A stretch of 64,000 nucleotides of DNA from Thozetella sp. PMI_491 (Eukaryota; Ascomycota; Sordariomycetes; Chaetosphaeriales; Chaetosphaeriaceae): the NCBI GenBank assembly GCA_021432635.1, contig MU270018.1, positions 565,579 through 629,578 on the forward strand, read 5' to 3'. Below are positions 37,706 through 49,968 of the stretch, in pieces (position 1 is the first letter of the stretch; each line of letters starts with the position of its first letter). A program made the position numbers and the translations under genes. The notes under the pieces were generated by a model that was not told the origin of the DNA, ran no database searches, and was given only the letters and a program-made list of their open reading frames with translations.

Positions 37706-39511
37706 CTAAGCGTAGAGCTTCTTCTCATAAGACTCCATGTTCACCGCACCCTCGAGCTGCGCGCTAGCGGTGCGGATCTCGAATCGGAGGATGCCGTTCT
37801 CGGCGCTCTCGTGGAGCTCGGTCAAGCTCTTGATGCCCATGTCCTGGAGCGAGTGTTTCAACCCGGCAGCCAGGTAAGGCACGAACTTGCCGATGGATCC
37901 ACGGTGGGCGACGGCGCCAGACACGCCCTGGGCAACGAGGACGCTGTCGCCTTCCGAAAAGTAGCGAGCGGTTCCAGCGTTGCTCTTCTGGCTGTTCTTG
38001 CCGCCGCCGCCGGCCTTCTTGTCCTGCATAGCATCAATGCTACCCATTCCACGGTAGGCCTTGACCAGCTTGCCCTCTCGGGAGACGAACGAGGTGCCGG
38101 GAGACTCGGTAGTACCGGCCAGGAGACCGCCCATCATCACCGTTGTGGCACCGCAAGCGAGGCCCTTGACGATGTGGCCCACGTTCTGAATTCCGCCGTC
38201 GGCAATGCATGGCACGCCAAACTGCGCAGCGAACTCGCTGACACTTCGGACCGCGGTGGCCTGAGGGCGACCGACGGCCATGACCTCCTGGGTGATGCAG
38301 GCACTGCCGCTCCCCATGCCGATACGGAGACCGTCTACTCCGGCGTCGATGAGAGACGCCGCCTGCTCGCGCGTCACGACGTTTCCGCCGATGACGTCGA
38401 GGTTGGGGTACTCCTTCTTGATCCATTGGATCATCTCAATCTGGAATATGCTGTTGCCTTGGCTGCTGTCCAGCACGACGATGTCAAGACCAGCATCTAC
38501 CAGCTTGGCCAGGCGAATCTTGTCCTCTGGCCGCGTGCCGATCGCGGCAGCGCAGATGAGCTGCTTCGAGGCCGGCAGCTTAGACGCGAGAGGGAAGTGG
38601 AGGTTCTTGGTTAGATCGGAGCGGGAGATCATCGAGACCAGGTTTCCGTCCTTGTCGACGATGGGCAGCTTGCCCTTCTTCGACTTGGCGAGGATCCCGT
38701 TGGCCTCGATGAGGGTCACGCCGGAGGAGGCGGTGATAAGGTCCGTGACCATGACTTCCGAGACGGGCTTCTCGTAGTCGTCCTCGAACTGGATGTCACG
38801 GTTCGTCACGATACCGAGGAGCTTGGAACCCAGCTTGCCGGATTCTGTCAAAAGTAGGGGGTTAGCCTTAGGCCCGAACAAATTGTCTTAAACCAGGCCA
38901 AAAAAAAGTGAAGGTGCTTCGCTCATAATTTTCAGTGTTTTTATTTCCCCATGACACATAGGTCGATTCGGTGGAACGAAAGTTATGGTTCTAATCATCG
39001 AAGCAGAGGCGGGTGGAAACCAAGTTCAAGACTGACCTGTGACGGGGAAGCCTCCAAAACCCCACTTCTCCTTGAGAGCCTTAGCCTCGCCGACGGTTGT
39101 GTCTCGCTTGATGACGACCGGGTCGAGGATAAAGCCGTTCTCGTAGCGCTTCACCTTGCGCACCATATCGGCCTGGGCGTCCGGAGAGCAGTTGTGGTGG
39201 ATGACACCCAGCCCGCCCTGGAGGGCCATGTGGATGGCCATCTCGTGCTCAGTGACGGTGTCCATGGGTGACGAGACGAAGGGGGTCTTGAGAGTGATTC
39301 GCTTGGTCACCGGGGAATCGAGCTGGACCTCAGAGGCAGCAAAATCGATCTTGCCCGGCAACACGAGAAAATCATTGTACGTGAGACCCCCGTTGGCCTT
39401 GGAGTCCATCAGGTCCTCGAGAGACAGCCCATCACGGGTCTGGTACTTCTTGAGGGCCTCGACGGCCGACGTCTTGGCCGCGCCGTTGACCTGGGAGCCG
39501 TTCGCTGCCAT
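37706..39511 (-). CDS. Inosine-5'-monophosphate dehydrogenase
   Basis: Rate-limiting enzyme of guanine nucleotide synthesis, converting IMP to XMP with NAD+; target of mycophenolic acid. Exons (transcript order) are 39037-39511 and 37706-38844 with a 192-bp intron, giving 537 residues. The (beta/alpha)8 barrel is interrupted by a CBS-domain pair at about residues 125-245. The catalytic loop is [12 protein letters not shown] with the nucleophile at about Cys341; DGGI and the [10 protein letters not shown] flap precede a GAVAHRGS block. All catalytic parts are intact. The CBS-domain split by the intron is normal for fungal homologues. Start at 39511 ([10 protein letters not shown]) is preferred over an ATG ten codons upstream. 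Confidence 0.96.
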
Positions 39512-41060
39512 TGTGGAATTGGCCGAAGACGAAGGAAACAAGTGTTAGGTAGCAGATTACAGGAGCGAGTATGCTGGGCTCGGGGGAAAGCCAGTGATGT
39601 GAGCTTGGCTATGGCCGACTTCCCCAAAAAGGGAGCCCAAAGGAAAGGGGAATGGGGAAAATTTTGACGCAGGAACAAATTTTATACAAGCAGAAGCCGG
39701 CGAAAACCGAGCGGGGCAGAGGGCGGTGAGGCACGAAAGTCTGGCAAAGCCTGGCTCCGACCATCGCCCGAGCATTGTCTGTCAGCAACCTATAATCTCA
39801 AGAGACTAGCCTGTGCCTGCTAGCAAGCTCCCTCGAGCTAAACGCCCGTCAAAACTTGAGCAACGCGCGGCTTTGATTCGTGATGGCGCCGAAATTAGTT
39901 TCTTCCTTTTTGGCGTAGGCCCGTCACTGCTTGCTTTGAACCTACCAACCAGCAGCATCCCTCGAAGCGACCGCATTCGAATAGAACCTCGAAAGATTAC
40001 CTGAGGCAAGATGGGCAGTCTGTTCAGAATAGCTTGAGCTGCAGGGAGGGGTGACTCGGTCGGATATGTCAACTAGCGGTGACGAGTAGGGTAACCCGAC
40101 AAGCCAGGGTGGGGAGAGTGTTGCCGCTCCGTTTAATCCGCGTGTCTGACCAAAAAAAAATAGCTTGCCACCACCTTGCCAGAAATCATGGATGGACAGG
40201 CACAGACAGCATGATGGTCGAACACGCGAATCGTGTCAACATGTCCAAAAGGTTGACTAGAAATCAGGAAGGCGACGGAGCTCACAGTGCCGGCAGGCAT
40301 GCTCTGGGCGCCGTGGTAATGCGTACATAGTAGGAGGGGCGGCAATAAACAACGTACGATGCGTAGGAGCATCACACGACCCCGGAATGTCTTGGTATCT
40401 TCTACCTCGCAGTCTGTGCTGTTGAATGAGCAGTGACAGGTGTAAGGGAAGACCCTGGATTGAAGGGACGTTTCGAGGAAATTGCTGCGTGGAAAAAATG
40501 TCACTGCGTCATTCTGGTTAAGGCGGGGCACCTGAGCTTGGGCCGCCAGCAGCCGGCTGCGGGGCGCGTGAGCAAAACCAGGCTGCCCAGCAACGGTTCG
40601 GAAGTAAACAAGCCAAGCGGGCGGCACTCAACACCCCGGCCCTTCTACATTTACGGCAGGCTTTTGCAGCTTTCAAGTCTAAAGGCGGGCCGTGGCTGAA
40701 TCGGAGCGAGGACATCGCCATAATTGCGCTTCGTTATCCCTTCCTACAGCTCTTTTGCGTCCTAGTTCGTTGTCATTTTTTGCGCTGTGCGCGCCCGCGT
40801 TTGTTTGCCCTCCGAGACGAGACAACGCGCCATGCGCTGCCTCTGACCGTCCCAGTCGCCCTTGGAACAAACCCCGTAGACTGGTACAGCGAGCAAAGCG
40901 AGACCCCGGAGCGAAACAGCATCTCCATCATCGATAACCCAGCACCCACATCGTGAAACGCAAAGCTCTGATGTTGTCATCCATCTCGATACCCTGCGAC
41001 CTGGCCCTTGAGCGAAAACATCCTCCGCAGTGGTAGCCACTTCATCACACCTTCCCAAAA
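39512..41060. other. Divergent region between IMP dehydrogenase and IQGAP genes
   Basis: About 1.5 kb holding both promoters and leaders. Open frames in it are short or are non-ATG and show no domain. No repeat or RNA gene is seen. Confidence 0.6.
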
Positions 41061-44000
41061 ATGTCGTTTCGACCGCATCCCCTCCGGCAGAGCCAGACCA
41101 TCGACTATTCCGCGGTCAATCGCCAGCCCTCCAGTGCCTCTTCATCCGCGTCCTCAGGATACTCTTACGCCTCGGGAACCTTTGAGTACAGCCGAGCCAG
41201 CACACTCTCATCGTCGCCCTCAAGCGTCTATTCAACCCACGGGCACAAGCGCGGCCAGAGCGAGTACAGCAGGCTTCCGCCTACGCCTGACCACGAGAGC
41301 TTCTCCTCGAAGCCCATGCCGGACAACATTTATAACCAGGCGCGCCAGTCTCTTCGCCCACTCCCGCAGGCCCCCGCCGCGACGGCGCCGGCTAGGCACC
41401 TGAACCGCCACGAGAGGGGTCAGAGCTTGGACATCAGCAAGCTCTCCATCAGCGAGAATGAACCGCCGTCTCCCCGCGCCAAACACAAGGCGACGGCTGT
41501 GCGGCCGAACTCGATGGTCCTGACCAGGTCTGACTCGGTCCGCCGAGGCAGCGAACCCGCCATCTACTCCCCGCCGCATAGCTCTCATGCCGCACATGCA
41601 AGTCACATTGCGACTCCGGACCTGGAGAAGCTCGGCCGATCGTCCACGGGCCAGCTGCGCACGCTGTCGCAGCTTGCACAGTCTGGCTCCGCCGAAGAAT
41701 TTTCGATCACATCCCCAGCACAGGAGGTTGTCGGGCTTCGTGGCCGGAGAAGGCTGCAGAAAGCCGACAAGCCAGGAGCCGCTAAGCGCACCGAATTTGG
41801 CTGGGGGGGCCGGAACTGGATGGACAAGCAGAGGCAGTTCCTCCAGGCGTACGAGTACTTGTGCCACATTGGCGAGGCCAAGGAGTGGATCGAAGACATC
41901 ATTCACCGCCCAATCCCTCCGATCGTCGAGCTGGAGGAGGCACTTAGGGACGGAGTCACGCTGGCTGAGGTAGTCGAGGCACTTAACCCTGACCGTCGAT
42001 ACAGGATCTTCCGGCACCCCCGACTGCAGTATCGCCACTCAGACAACATCGCTGCCATTTTCTTCCAATACCTTGACGAGGTCGAACTGCCCGACCTCTT
42101 CCGATTCGAACTCATTGACCTCTACGAGAAGAAGAATATCCCCAAGGTCATCTACTGCATCCACGCTCTAAGCTGGCTGCTCTTCCGAAAAGGCATTGTG
42201 GACTTCCGCATCGGCAACCTAGTCGGCCAGCTCGAGTTTGAACATCATGAGTTAGAGGCTATGCAGAAAGGGCTTGACAAGCTCGGCGTTAATATGCCCA
42301 CCTTCGGCAACATGGGTGCTGATTTCGGGGTCGAGCCAACGCCTGAGCCGGAGGAGACCGAGGAAGAGAGGATCGACCGGGAGCTGGCCGAGAATGAAGC
42401 TTCCATCGTTGATCTCCAAGCACAGATCCGCGGCGCGTTGGTGAGGATGAGGCTGGGGACGACGATGCAGCGCCTCTGGGACGCAGAGAATTGGCTGGTC
42501 GACTTCCAGGCTCGCATCCGGGGCGACTGGACGCGCCAGGTCGTGTCTTACCGCCTGGAGATGCGCCAGTTCGCCGTGGGCCTCCAGAGTGTCGTGCGTG
42601 GGTATCTGGTCCGCCGGCGCCAGATGCAAAAGGAGAGGTTCTGGAAGAGCAGAGAAGGAGACATTTTGAAGCTTCAGAGTCTGATACGGGCGAAGAAAGT
42701 CCGTGACGAGGTACGAGAGCAGCGATCCCAGTTAGTCTGCTGTTCGGGTCCGATCCGGGACATCCAAGCGATGTGTCGGGGCTTTCTCACTCGGGAGCGC
42801 ATGTCTACGCAGCAGCAAGAGACGAATCGCATGGCAGGCCCCGTTATCGGTCTGCAGAGCGCTATTCGAGGAATGCTGTTGAGACACAGGGTTGAACAGG
42901 ACCTGCAGTTCCTCGAGCGACAAGCCGGCCCTGTTATCCAGCTGCAAGCCGCTGCTCGGGCACTGCTAACAAGACGCCAGGTTGCTCTGCAGAAGGAGGC
43001 CCTTGTGAGCTTCTCGCCGGCGTGGGAGGTTCTTCAAGCTGTGGGCCGGGGCAATCTTGCCAGAGCAAACTTTCACAACCTCAAGGCAGAACTTCGTCAG
43101 CACTCCCCGGCGCTCGGCATACTGCAAGCCTGCATACGGGCTAGTGCAGTACGGAGGGAGATCTCAGAAACCCTCGAAGGACTCGACCAAAACGAGGAGC
43201 AGGTCCTGGATCTCCAGTCTATGATCAGGGGCATGCTGGTGCGTCAGCGTGTGGCTGACGACCTAGACGCCTTGGAGCAGCTGACGCCCAATATCACGAG
43301 CCTCCAGTCTCACATTCGGGGTTTCCTATACCGAAAGCAGCATCGCGCTTTCCTGGACGAGCTGGATACTACTGAAGACCAGGCTATCCGCCTTCAGGCC
43401 GTTGTTCGGGCGATGCTCCTCCGCGCCGAGGTCGCCACGGTTCTCGAGCAGCTCGACGAACATGACGAATCGATCACGGAGCTCCAGGCAGCGGCCAAGG
43501 CCTTCGTGGTTCGCGCTAAATTTGAGGAGAAGAAGAGGTTTTTCAACGAGAACATGCAGAAGGTTGTCAAGATCCAGAGTTTCGTCAGAGCCAAGCTGCA
43601 AGGCGAGGCGTACAAGAGCCTTACAACGGGCAAGAACCCTCCCGTCGGCGCCGTCAAGAACTTCGTGCACCTGCTCAACGACAGCGACTTTGATTTCAAC
43701 GAAGAGGTCGAGTTCGAGCGGCTCAGGAAGACCGTGGTCCAGCAGGTCAGGCAGAACGAGATGCTGGAACAGTACATTGACCAGCTCGACATCAAGATTG
43801 CTCTCCTCGTGAAGAACAAGATCACCCTCGACGAAGTCGTCCGTCACCAGAACAACTTTGGTGGGCATACTAGCAACCTGCTCGCGAACAGTTCCATGGC
43901 CAGCGCCAACCAGTTCGATCTCAAGGCTCTGAACAAGGGATCTCGCAAGAAGCTCGAGCTCTACCAGCAGCTGTTCTTCACCCTCCAGACTCAGCCACAG

Positions 44001-46091
44001 TACCTCGCTCGCTTGTTCCGCAGGGTCCGCGAGCAAGGCACCGCCGAGAAGGAGTGCAAGAGAATCGAGCACCTGGTGATGGGCCTTTTCGGCTATGCGC
44101 AAAAGCGCAGGGAGGAGTACTACCTGCTCAAGCTGATCGGCAGATCGATCCGCGAGGAGGTCGAGGTATGTCACACCCTCCAGGACTACCACCGCGGCAA
44201 CTTCTTCTGGGCAAAGATCCTTGGCAATTATACGCGATCCCCTAGGGACAGGAAGTACCTGAGGGATCTTTTGGGAGGAATGATCCGAGACAACATTGTC
44301 GAGGACCCTGAGCTGGACCTGGAGAGTGATCCTATGCAAATCTACCGCTCTGCCATCAACGACGAGGAGCTCCGAACCGGCCGCCCGAGCAACCGACCCC
44401 TAGATATACCCCGGGAACTCGCCATCAAAGACCCAGAGACGAGGCAGCTCTTCATCGACCACCTCCGAGACCTTCGAGAGATCTGCGACCAGTTCCTCCT
44501 GTCTCTCGAGGATCTTCTCCCGCGGATGCCCTACGGTCTCCGTTTTGTCTGCCGCCAGATCTTCGAGGCCCTGTGCCAGCACTTCCAGCGCGAGCCGCAA
44601 GAGCATCTCTTGCAAATTGTCAGCGGCTGGCTCTGGCGCTTCTACCTGCAGCCGGCCGTCACGTCGCCCGAAAACGTCGGCGTCATCGAGAAGCAGCTCA
44701 GCCCGCTGCAGAAGCGTAACCTCGGAGAGGTGGCAAAGGTGCTCGGTCAGATCTCCACGGGCCGGCCGTTTGGTGGTGAGAACATCTACCTTCAGCCTCT
44801 GAACTCGTTCCTCGCGGAGTCCGTTCAGCGCCTGGCGCATATCACCAACGAGCTCATCTCCGTGCCCGATGCCGAGAGCACCTTCGACATCGACGAGTTC
44901 AACGACCTGTACGCCAAGAACAAGCCCACGCTGTACATCAAGATGACCGACATATTCGCTATTCATAACCTCGTCGCCGGAGAGCTCCCCACGCTCTGCC
45001 CCAACCGCGACGACATGCTTCGAGAGATCATGCAGGATCTTGGTAGTGCTAAGAACAACGAGAGTGAGATGACAGCTGCCGGCTCTACCGATATTCAGAT
45101 GTTCCTCACTCCGAAGCTGCATGATGTCGATGATCCCGAGGCCGAGATCAAGGCCTTGTTCATGGAGACCAAGCGCTGCGTCTTGTACATCATCCGGGTG
45201 CAGACAGGCGCCAGCCTTCTGGAGATCCTAGTCAAGCCGATCATGCAGGAGGACGAGCACAAGTGGAAGATGCTGCTGCGTGATGACTTCTCCGGCCACT
45301 CCAATACTCGCGGTGCTTACTCCGATGCCAATATGATCGACGTCACGAGGATGTCGTACTACGAGCTCAAGCGCACGGCGCTCGAGAATGTGATGCGGCT
45401 GGAGCAAATGGGCCGCATCTCCAAGCACAACTTCTACCAAGACATCCTCAACGCCATCGCGCTTGATATTCGGACGAAGAGCCGCCGGCGTGTGCAAAGG
45501 CAGCGCGAGCTCGAGGGCGTCCGCCTCACCCTAGGTAACCTGCATGAGAAGGCCAAGTACCTGGAGCAGCAGCGCAAGAGCTACGACGACTACATTGAGC
45601 AAGCCATGGCGACGCTTCAGAACAAGAAAGGGTAAGTTAGCCCGGGGAACCCCCCCAAGCACATTGTCCTGTACAAGAAACTGACTCCATTCCTCCTTCA
45701 CAGCAAGAAGCGGTTCCTCCTTCCCTTCACCAAGCAGTACAACCACCAGCGCGAGCTCGAGCGCAATGGCCGCGTGCCCAAGTTCGGCTCATACAAGTAC
45801 AGCGTCCGGGCCCTGGTCGACAAGGGAGTCTTGGTGTCATGGGCAGGCGTTGCCGAACGCGACTGGGGCCAGATCAATCTAACCATCAGCTGCGACGAAG
45901 TCGGCGTCTTTGCGATCGAGGGCAGCCGCGGCCATATCCAGATCCCAGGAGCCAGCGCGACCGTGCCGATTGAGGACCTCCTGCAAGCCCAGTTCGAGGC
46001 ACACCAGTTCATGAACCTGTTTGAGGGTAACCTCCGCCTCAACGTCAACCTGCTGCTGCACCTGCTCTACAAGAAATTCTACGGGACGTAA
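41061..46091 (+). CDS. IQGAP-family Ras GTPase-activating-like protein (Rng2/Iqg1/Sar1 type)
   Basis: Giant cytokinesis and actomyosin-ring scaffold of 1,652 residues; exons 41061-45631 and 45704-46091. Domains in order: Ser-rich disordered N-terminus (1-245); calponin-homology actin-binding domain (about 253-365, MDKQRQFLQAYEYLCHIGEAKEWIE onward abbreviated); at least fourteen degenerate IQ-like repeats between about residues 450 and 855, with the recurring pattern LQ-xxx-R-G/A-xxx-R; RasGAP-related domain (about 980-1330, including KLIGRSIREEVE and FFWAKILGNYTRSPRDRKYL); and the RasGAP C-terminal domain (about 1450-1640). Family GRDs usually bind Cdc42/Rac or Ras without stimulating hydrolysis. 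The intron near the 3' end has GT-AG ends and joins KKG to KKRFLLPF. In filamentous fungi the protein recruits actin to septation sites. Confidence 0.95.
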
Positions 46092-47220
46092 GCGGTCGTT
46101 CCGGACGGGGTAAGAGCAAATGAACCGAGACGAACAACAGTGCGACGAGTACTATCATGAGGCACGGGTTACGACAGTCACGCTGAACGCACGAACCTAG
46201 ACACGAGAAAATCCCTGGCAACGGGAGGCGTCGGGTCCTACGCGCTCCGCCGTCTGCATACTGCGTTGGTGATCCGAGGCAAGGAGGAAGAAGAGGCAGA
46301 ACGCTCTGCGAGCTCTGTCTGCAAACCAATAATGTGTGACTGTTTGGGTTGGCTGTCTGAATCTATCGTTGCGAGGACGTTGTGATACCTCTTTTCGTGG
46401 TATTTTTTGCCGAGTAGCGGGCGTGGAAGGGGTGCCAAAGGCCATAAGGAGGAAAAGAAAGTAGGAGAAAAAAAGAGCCAGGGTCACGGAGGCAGACGAT
46501 ACAAACTTTCTTGCTTCCCAATAAGGGCCGTCCTGTGCTTCGAACCGGACGGCACCTGCTTGGGTCGCCATCTAGGGACATGGACAAGGGAACCGCCGAG
46601 GTGAACGGGCAGCCATTAGATACTGGACGGGGGGATGAGGACTGAGGAGTGAACGGCACGACTACCCCGGGAGGAACTGGCTTGATGGAAGGAGAACTGG
46701 TCGATTTTGTGGTACCCCCTCGATAGCATATGCCCTTAGATACTTAGTTAGATATTTGCCTCGTTCAACGTTTGCAATGGCTATGGGTCTTTATAACCTG
46801 GACTTCTTGTGCACCTGATGAATTCGCTATGCATGATTTGAGCAAACCCGGCCTTGGAAGTCCTTATGGGGCACATGCGAGCTACTGCTACTGTATATCA
46901 ATCCAAGCACAGCACTTGCAACGCCCATCTAGGCTATCTTACCTAGTAATTATAGACCTGTTCTAATTAGAGACACAATTCGGAAAGCGGGAGTGGCTTT
47001 GCCCCACCGTTTAGTCTCTCGCTAAGCTCAAGGCAGGTATAGCAGTGGAGGGGTTCGCTCCTGCGTCGAGCTGCAGGCCATTAACGCGACAAAGCGACGC
47101 GACCGTTTTTACGCGACCCGAACCTCATCGAGTCCACCCCGCCAGAACCCAGAACGCCAGCACGGCAAGGGCCACCAGCACCGAACGACAGAACAAGTCC
47201 GACGTCGATTGACGTCCAAT
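46092..47220. other. Spacer between IQGAP and SCM3 genes
   Basis: 1.1 kb between two genes on the same strand. It is mostly featureless, with AT-rich sequence near 46,720-46,980 and no gene or repeat. Confidence 0.6.
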
Positions 47221-49968
47221 ATGGAGCGTCCGGCCAAGCGACTCCGTATCGAGGGCACCTCACCACTCACGCGTGCCGAGAATGAGGACGAGCTGGTGCT
47301 CCGGCCCGAGGAGATCAATCAGCGTCGAGACCCCGGCTACCAGGCGCATATGAGAACCACATGGCTCAAGTCCCGGTTTGAGAGCATCTTTGAGAAGTAC
47401 GGAAACCCGGAACTGAGCTCAGACGAGATTGACCTCCGGACGGGCGAGGTCGTCACCGACAATGGCCACATCCAACAGATGGGAGACAGGCACGTCGAGG
47501 ATGCTGTCGAGGCACTTGCAGATGACCAGGATGCTCTGATTCTTCGCGGGACGCGGCCTAAGCCACCGAGCAACTCGTCATTCCTCGGAATCGTGCCTGG
47601 CATCTCCCAGACCCAACTCCTACTTCCTCCGGGCCCGCAGGTACTTTCGTTCCCCGGGTCCATATCACAGGATCTCTTCGGGCCTCGCGATCCGAAGTGG
47701 CAAGTCCCCGAGCTACCGGCCCTGTCTTTTGGCAAGGCTCTAGATGGATGTCTATCCAACGTAATCACCAGGAAAGTCGCCTTCAAGAGGCCTCTCGCCA
47801 TCGAGGATGGCGACCAATCTGAGGGGGATGACGAGGTGCTTCTAGGCCACCGTACAAAGGCGATACATGCTGCCGTCAAGAAACAGCTGGTCCCGCCCAT
47901 ACTAGCTCCAAAAGGCACTCGGCCCCGGGGCCGACCACCAAAGCCTAAAGAGCACCATGCACAAGCAGCTATGAATGATACAAACGAGCGCCCCGAGCAC
48001 CCTCAGGAGACTTCTGTCGGATTGGGAGGCCATGCCTCCGCCGGACTACTTTCGATACGTCGGCCTAGAGGCCGCCCTCGAAAAATCCTTGTTGGCGAGT
48101 CACCATGCCAGGAACTTATACCCAAGACTGCGCAAACCGCAGGGACGAAACAGTTGGTTGCGGTCCGCTCTACAAAGGCGGAGCTACAGCCTACAGGAGC
48201 AGACTTACTCTCAGTAATATCACCCGAAGAAGCTTCCGTCGAAGATTCGCTACAGCCATCTAGCGGAGCGGAAAAGGTCGGCGGACAGACCTTCCGAGTG
48301 GAACTATCCAGGAACGCAGTGTCCAAGGACGAGTACCAATTGGTTCCGCTAGAGGAAACCCCCCCGCCTGAGGAGGATATTGCACCTCTGCCGGCTGTTT
48401 TGAATAATTCAGAGATAGTCGGCTTGGACACGGATAATGTGGTAGATCCTAGCCCGCCTATATCTAGGGTCGAGGCCCTGTCCAGTCTCACAGCGGAGTC
48501 TGCCTCTGAGGACACTCGAGGTAGTGCTCGAGGTAGTGGTAGTGCTACAACTGCTGATGCCATCTCTCCATCAGCCAAGACAACGGCCTCGAAAGAATCC
48601 GCGGAAGCTACCGCGAAATCGGTGGGCTACTCGCGCAATGTCATCGATCCCGCATATGAGTTCTCTGACGAGGATGAGACGACTGTTTTGCTACCGAAGC
48701 ATAGGAAGCAACGAGGAAGGGCCACGAACCTCGACGCACTTCAATCCAGCAACCGAGCCCGCAGCCTAAGAACCGCTTTGTCAACGCCAGCTTCAACTCT
48801 CGAAGACGCCATTGGCTCCGGCTTGGCGGATGATGAAGAGGCCCTACCACACATTGGCAACTCAGATAAAGAGAACATGCCGAGCAAAAAAGTGCCTAGG
48901 AACAAGATGAAGCGTGGCGTTGGGACGAAAGATAAAGGATCAAGACAAGTTAAGCCAAAGGAAAAGGCCTTGTCTACCTCGGTGACAGGTGACTCCGCCG
49001 ATGCAGAATTAGCCCTCGAGCAATCTGTCGACAAAGAGATACCTCTGGCATCGAGCACAGCTGTCATTGAAAGCTCTCCCAATCATTCTTCGGCAGATCC
49101 TTGCCCAGCTGAGCGGGCGAATCACACCCCGCCACCAAACCCAGCAAGCAACATACCTAAAGCTGGTTCTTCGGCAACCCGATTAATCACCTCCAGCCAA
49201 AACCCTATAACAGCTATACACCACGACGGTCCTGAGACGGAAGCTTGGGTAGATGTAGCTGCAGGCGAGGCCAGCCCAGAGGACAACTTGCCACGGCCAT
49301 CATCCCCAGGAGCAGCATTGTTTTCTGCCCCCGGGAACACGACGCCGCAAGATGCCACCCCCCGCACAGCGTCTCTGGAGATAGCAGCAGATCCAGAAAT
49401 CTCAGCGCCCGGCTCTCAGCGCCGGTCAATTCAGCGAACATACTCTACTCGTACAAGGACTCGCCCCCTGCCTACGACCCCGATTAAGAAGCGGCCGTCT
49501 AAGAAGGCGACGTCGGCAGGCTCGGACCGCAAGCCACCATCATCCACCAGGACGTCCCTTCTATCCCTCGTCGCATCTGAGGACGAGGACGAGCTATCTA
49601 TGGGACTAGAAGCCTTCACCCCTTCCAGCCGGCGCAGCTTCCTCGACACGTCGACGGTCCTGGCGCCGTCGCCTTCGGCGATCCGCAAGTCGACGCTCAG
49701 GACGAGCCTGGCGGCGCGGTCCTCCCCTCAGGGGCAGCGGAATCGAAGACGCCCCCACGGGTTCCACCCCCACCCCTCCTCTGCCAGGGGAAGTCCAAGC
49801 AAGCAGGAAGGAGCCGGGGCGGGCGAGAGCGCCATAAACACTCCCGTGCGGCGTACCATCGGCCCCGAGCCCAGCGAGGAGCTCTACCTCACGCCGGGCG
49901 GCACGATGCGCAGGTGCGGCGAGGCCGGGTTCCGCTGTGATCGGGACTTCTGCATGACCTGTGACTAA
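47221..49968 (+). CDS. SCM3: Centromere protein Scm3/HJURP-like CENP-A chaperone
   Basis: Intronless 915-residue protein. The N-terminal part (about residues 40-90) is the Scm3 domain: RTTWLKSRFESIFEKYG followed by the signature DEIDLRTGEVVTDNGHI, the segment that holds CENP-A/H4 and deposits it at centromeres. Two AT-hook-like motifs, PRGRPPKPKE at about residue 235 and RPRGRPRK at about 280, could bind AT-rich centromeric DNA. The middle is long, acidic and serine-rich. The extreme C-terminus carries a compact Cys cluster, RRCGEAGFRCDRDFCMTC, suggesting a small zinc-binding fold. Fungal Scm3 proteins are often much larger than the yeast form, so this length is acceptable. The ATG at 47221 is used; a TTG four codons upstream in the same frame is not a start. 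Confidence 0.82.
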   Translation: MERPAKRLRIEGTSPLTRAENEDELVLRPEEINQRRDPGYQAHMRTTWLKSRFESIFEKYGNPELSSDEIDLRTGEVVTDNGHIQQMGDRHVEDAVEALADDQDALILRGTRPKPPSNSSFLGIVPGISQTQLLLPPGPQVLSFPGSISQDLFGPRDPKWQVPELPALSFGKALDGCLSNVITRKVAFKRPLAIEDGDQSEGDDEVLLGHRTKAIHAAVKKQLVPPILAPKGTRPRGRPPKPKEHHAQAAMNDTNERPEHPQETSVGLGGHASAGLLSIRRPRGRPRKILVGESPCQELIPKTAQTAGTKQLVAVRSTKAELQPTGADLLSVISPEEASVEDSLQPSSGAEKVGGQTFRVELSRNAVSKDEYQLVPLEETPPPEEDIAPLPAVLNNSEIVGLDTDNVVDPSPPISRVEALSSLTAESASEDTRGSARGSGSATTADAISPSAKTTASKESAEATAKSVGYSRNVIDPAYEFSDEDETTVLLPKHRKQRGRATNLDALQSSNRARSLRTALSTPASTLEDAIGSGLADDEEALPHIGNSDKENMPSKKVPRNKMKRGVGTKDKGSRQVKPKEKALSTSVTGDSADAELALEQSVDKEIPLASSTAVIESSPNHSSADPCPAERANHTPPPNPASNIPKAGSSATRLITSSQNPITAIHHDGPETEAWVDVAAGEASPEDNLPRPSSPGAALFSAPGNTTPQDATPRTASLEIAADPEISAPGSQRRSIQRTYSTRTRTRPLPTTPIKKRPSKKATSAGSDRKPPSSTRTSLLSLVASEDEDELSMGLEAFTPSSRRSFLDTSTVLAPSPSAIRKSTLRTSLAARSSPQGQRNRRRPHGFHPHPSSARGSPSKQEGAGAGESAINTPVRRTIGPEPSEELYLTPGGTMRRCGEAGFRCDRDFCMTCD

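Noticed and set aside
37643-38614. 323-codon plus-strand ORF over the IMP dehydrogenase gene
   Set aside because: Antisense shadow; its composition mirrors the codon usage of the conserved enzyme and no domain is recognised.
43326-44339. 337-codon minus-strand ORF inside IQGAP
   Set aside because: Leucine/valine/glutamate-rich shadow of a conserved coding exon.
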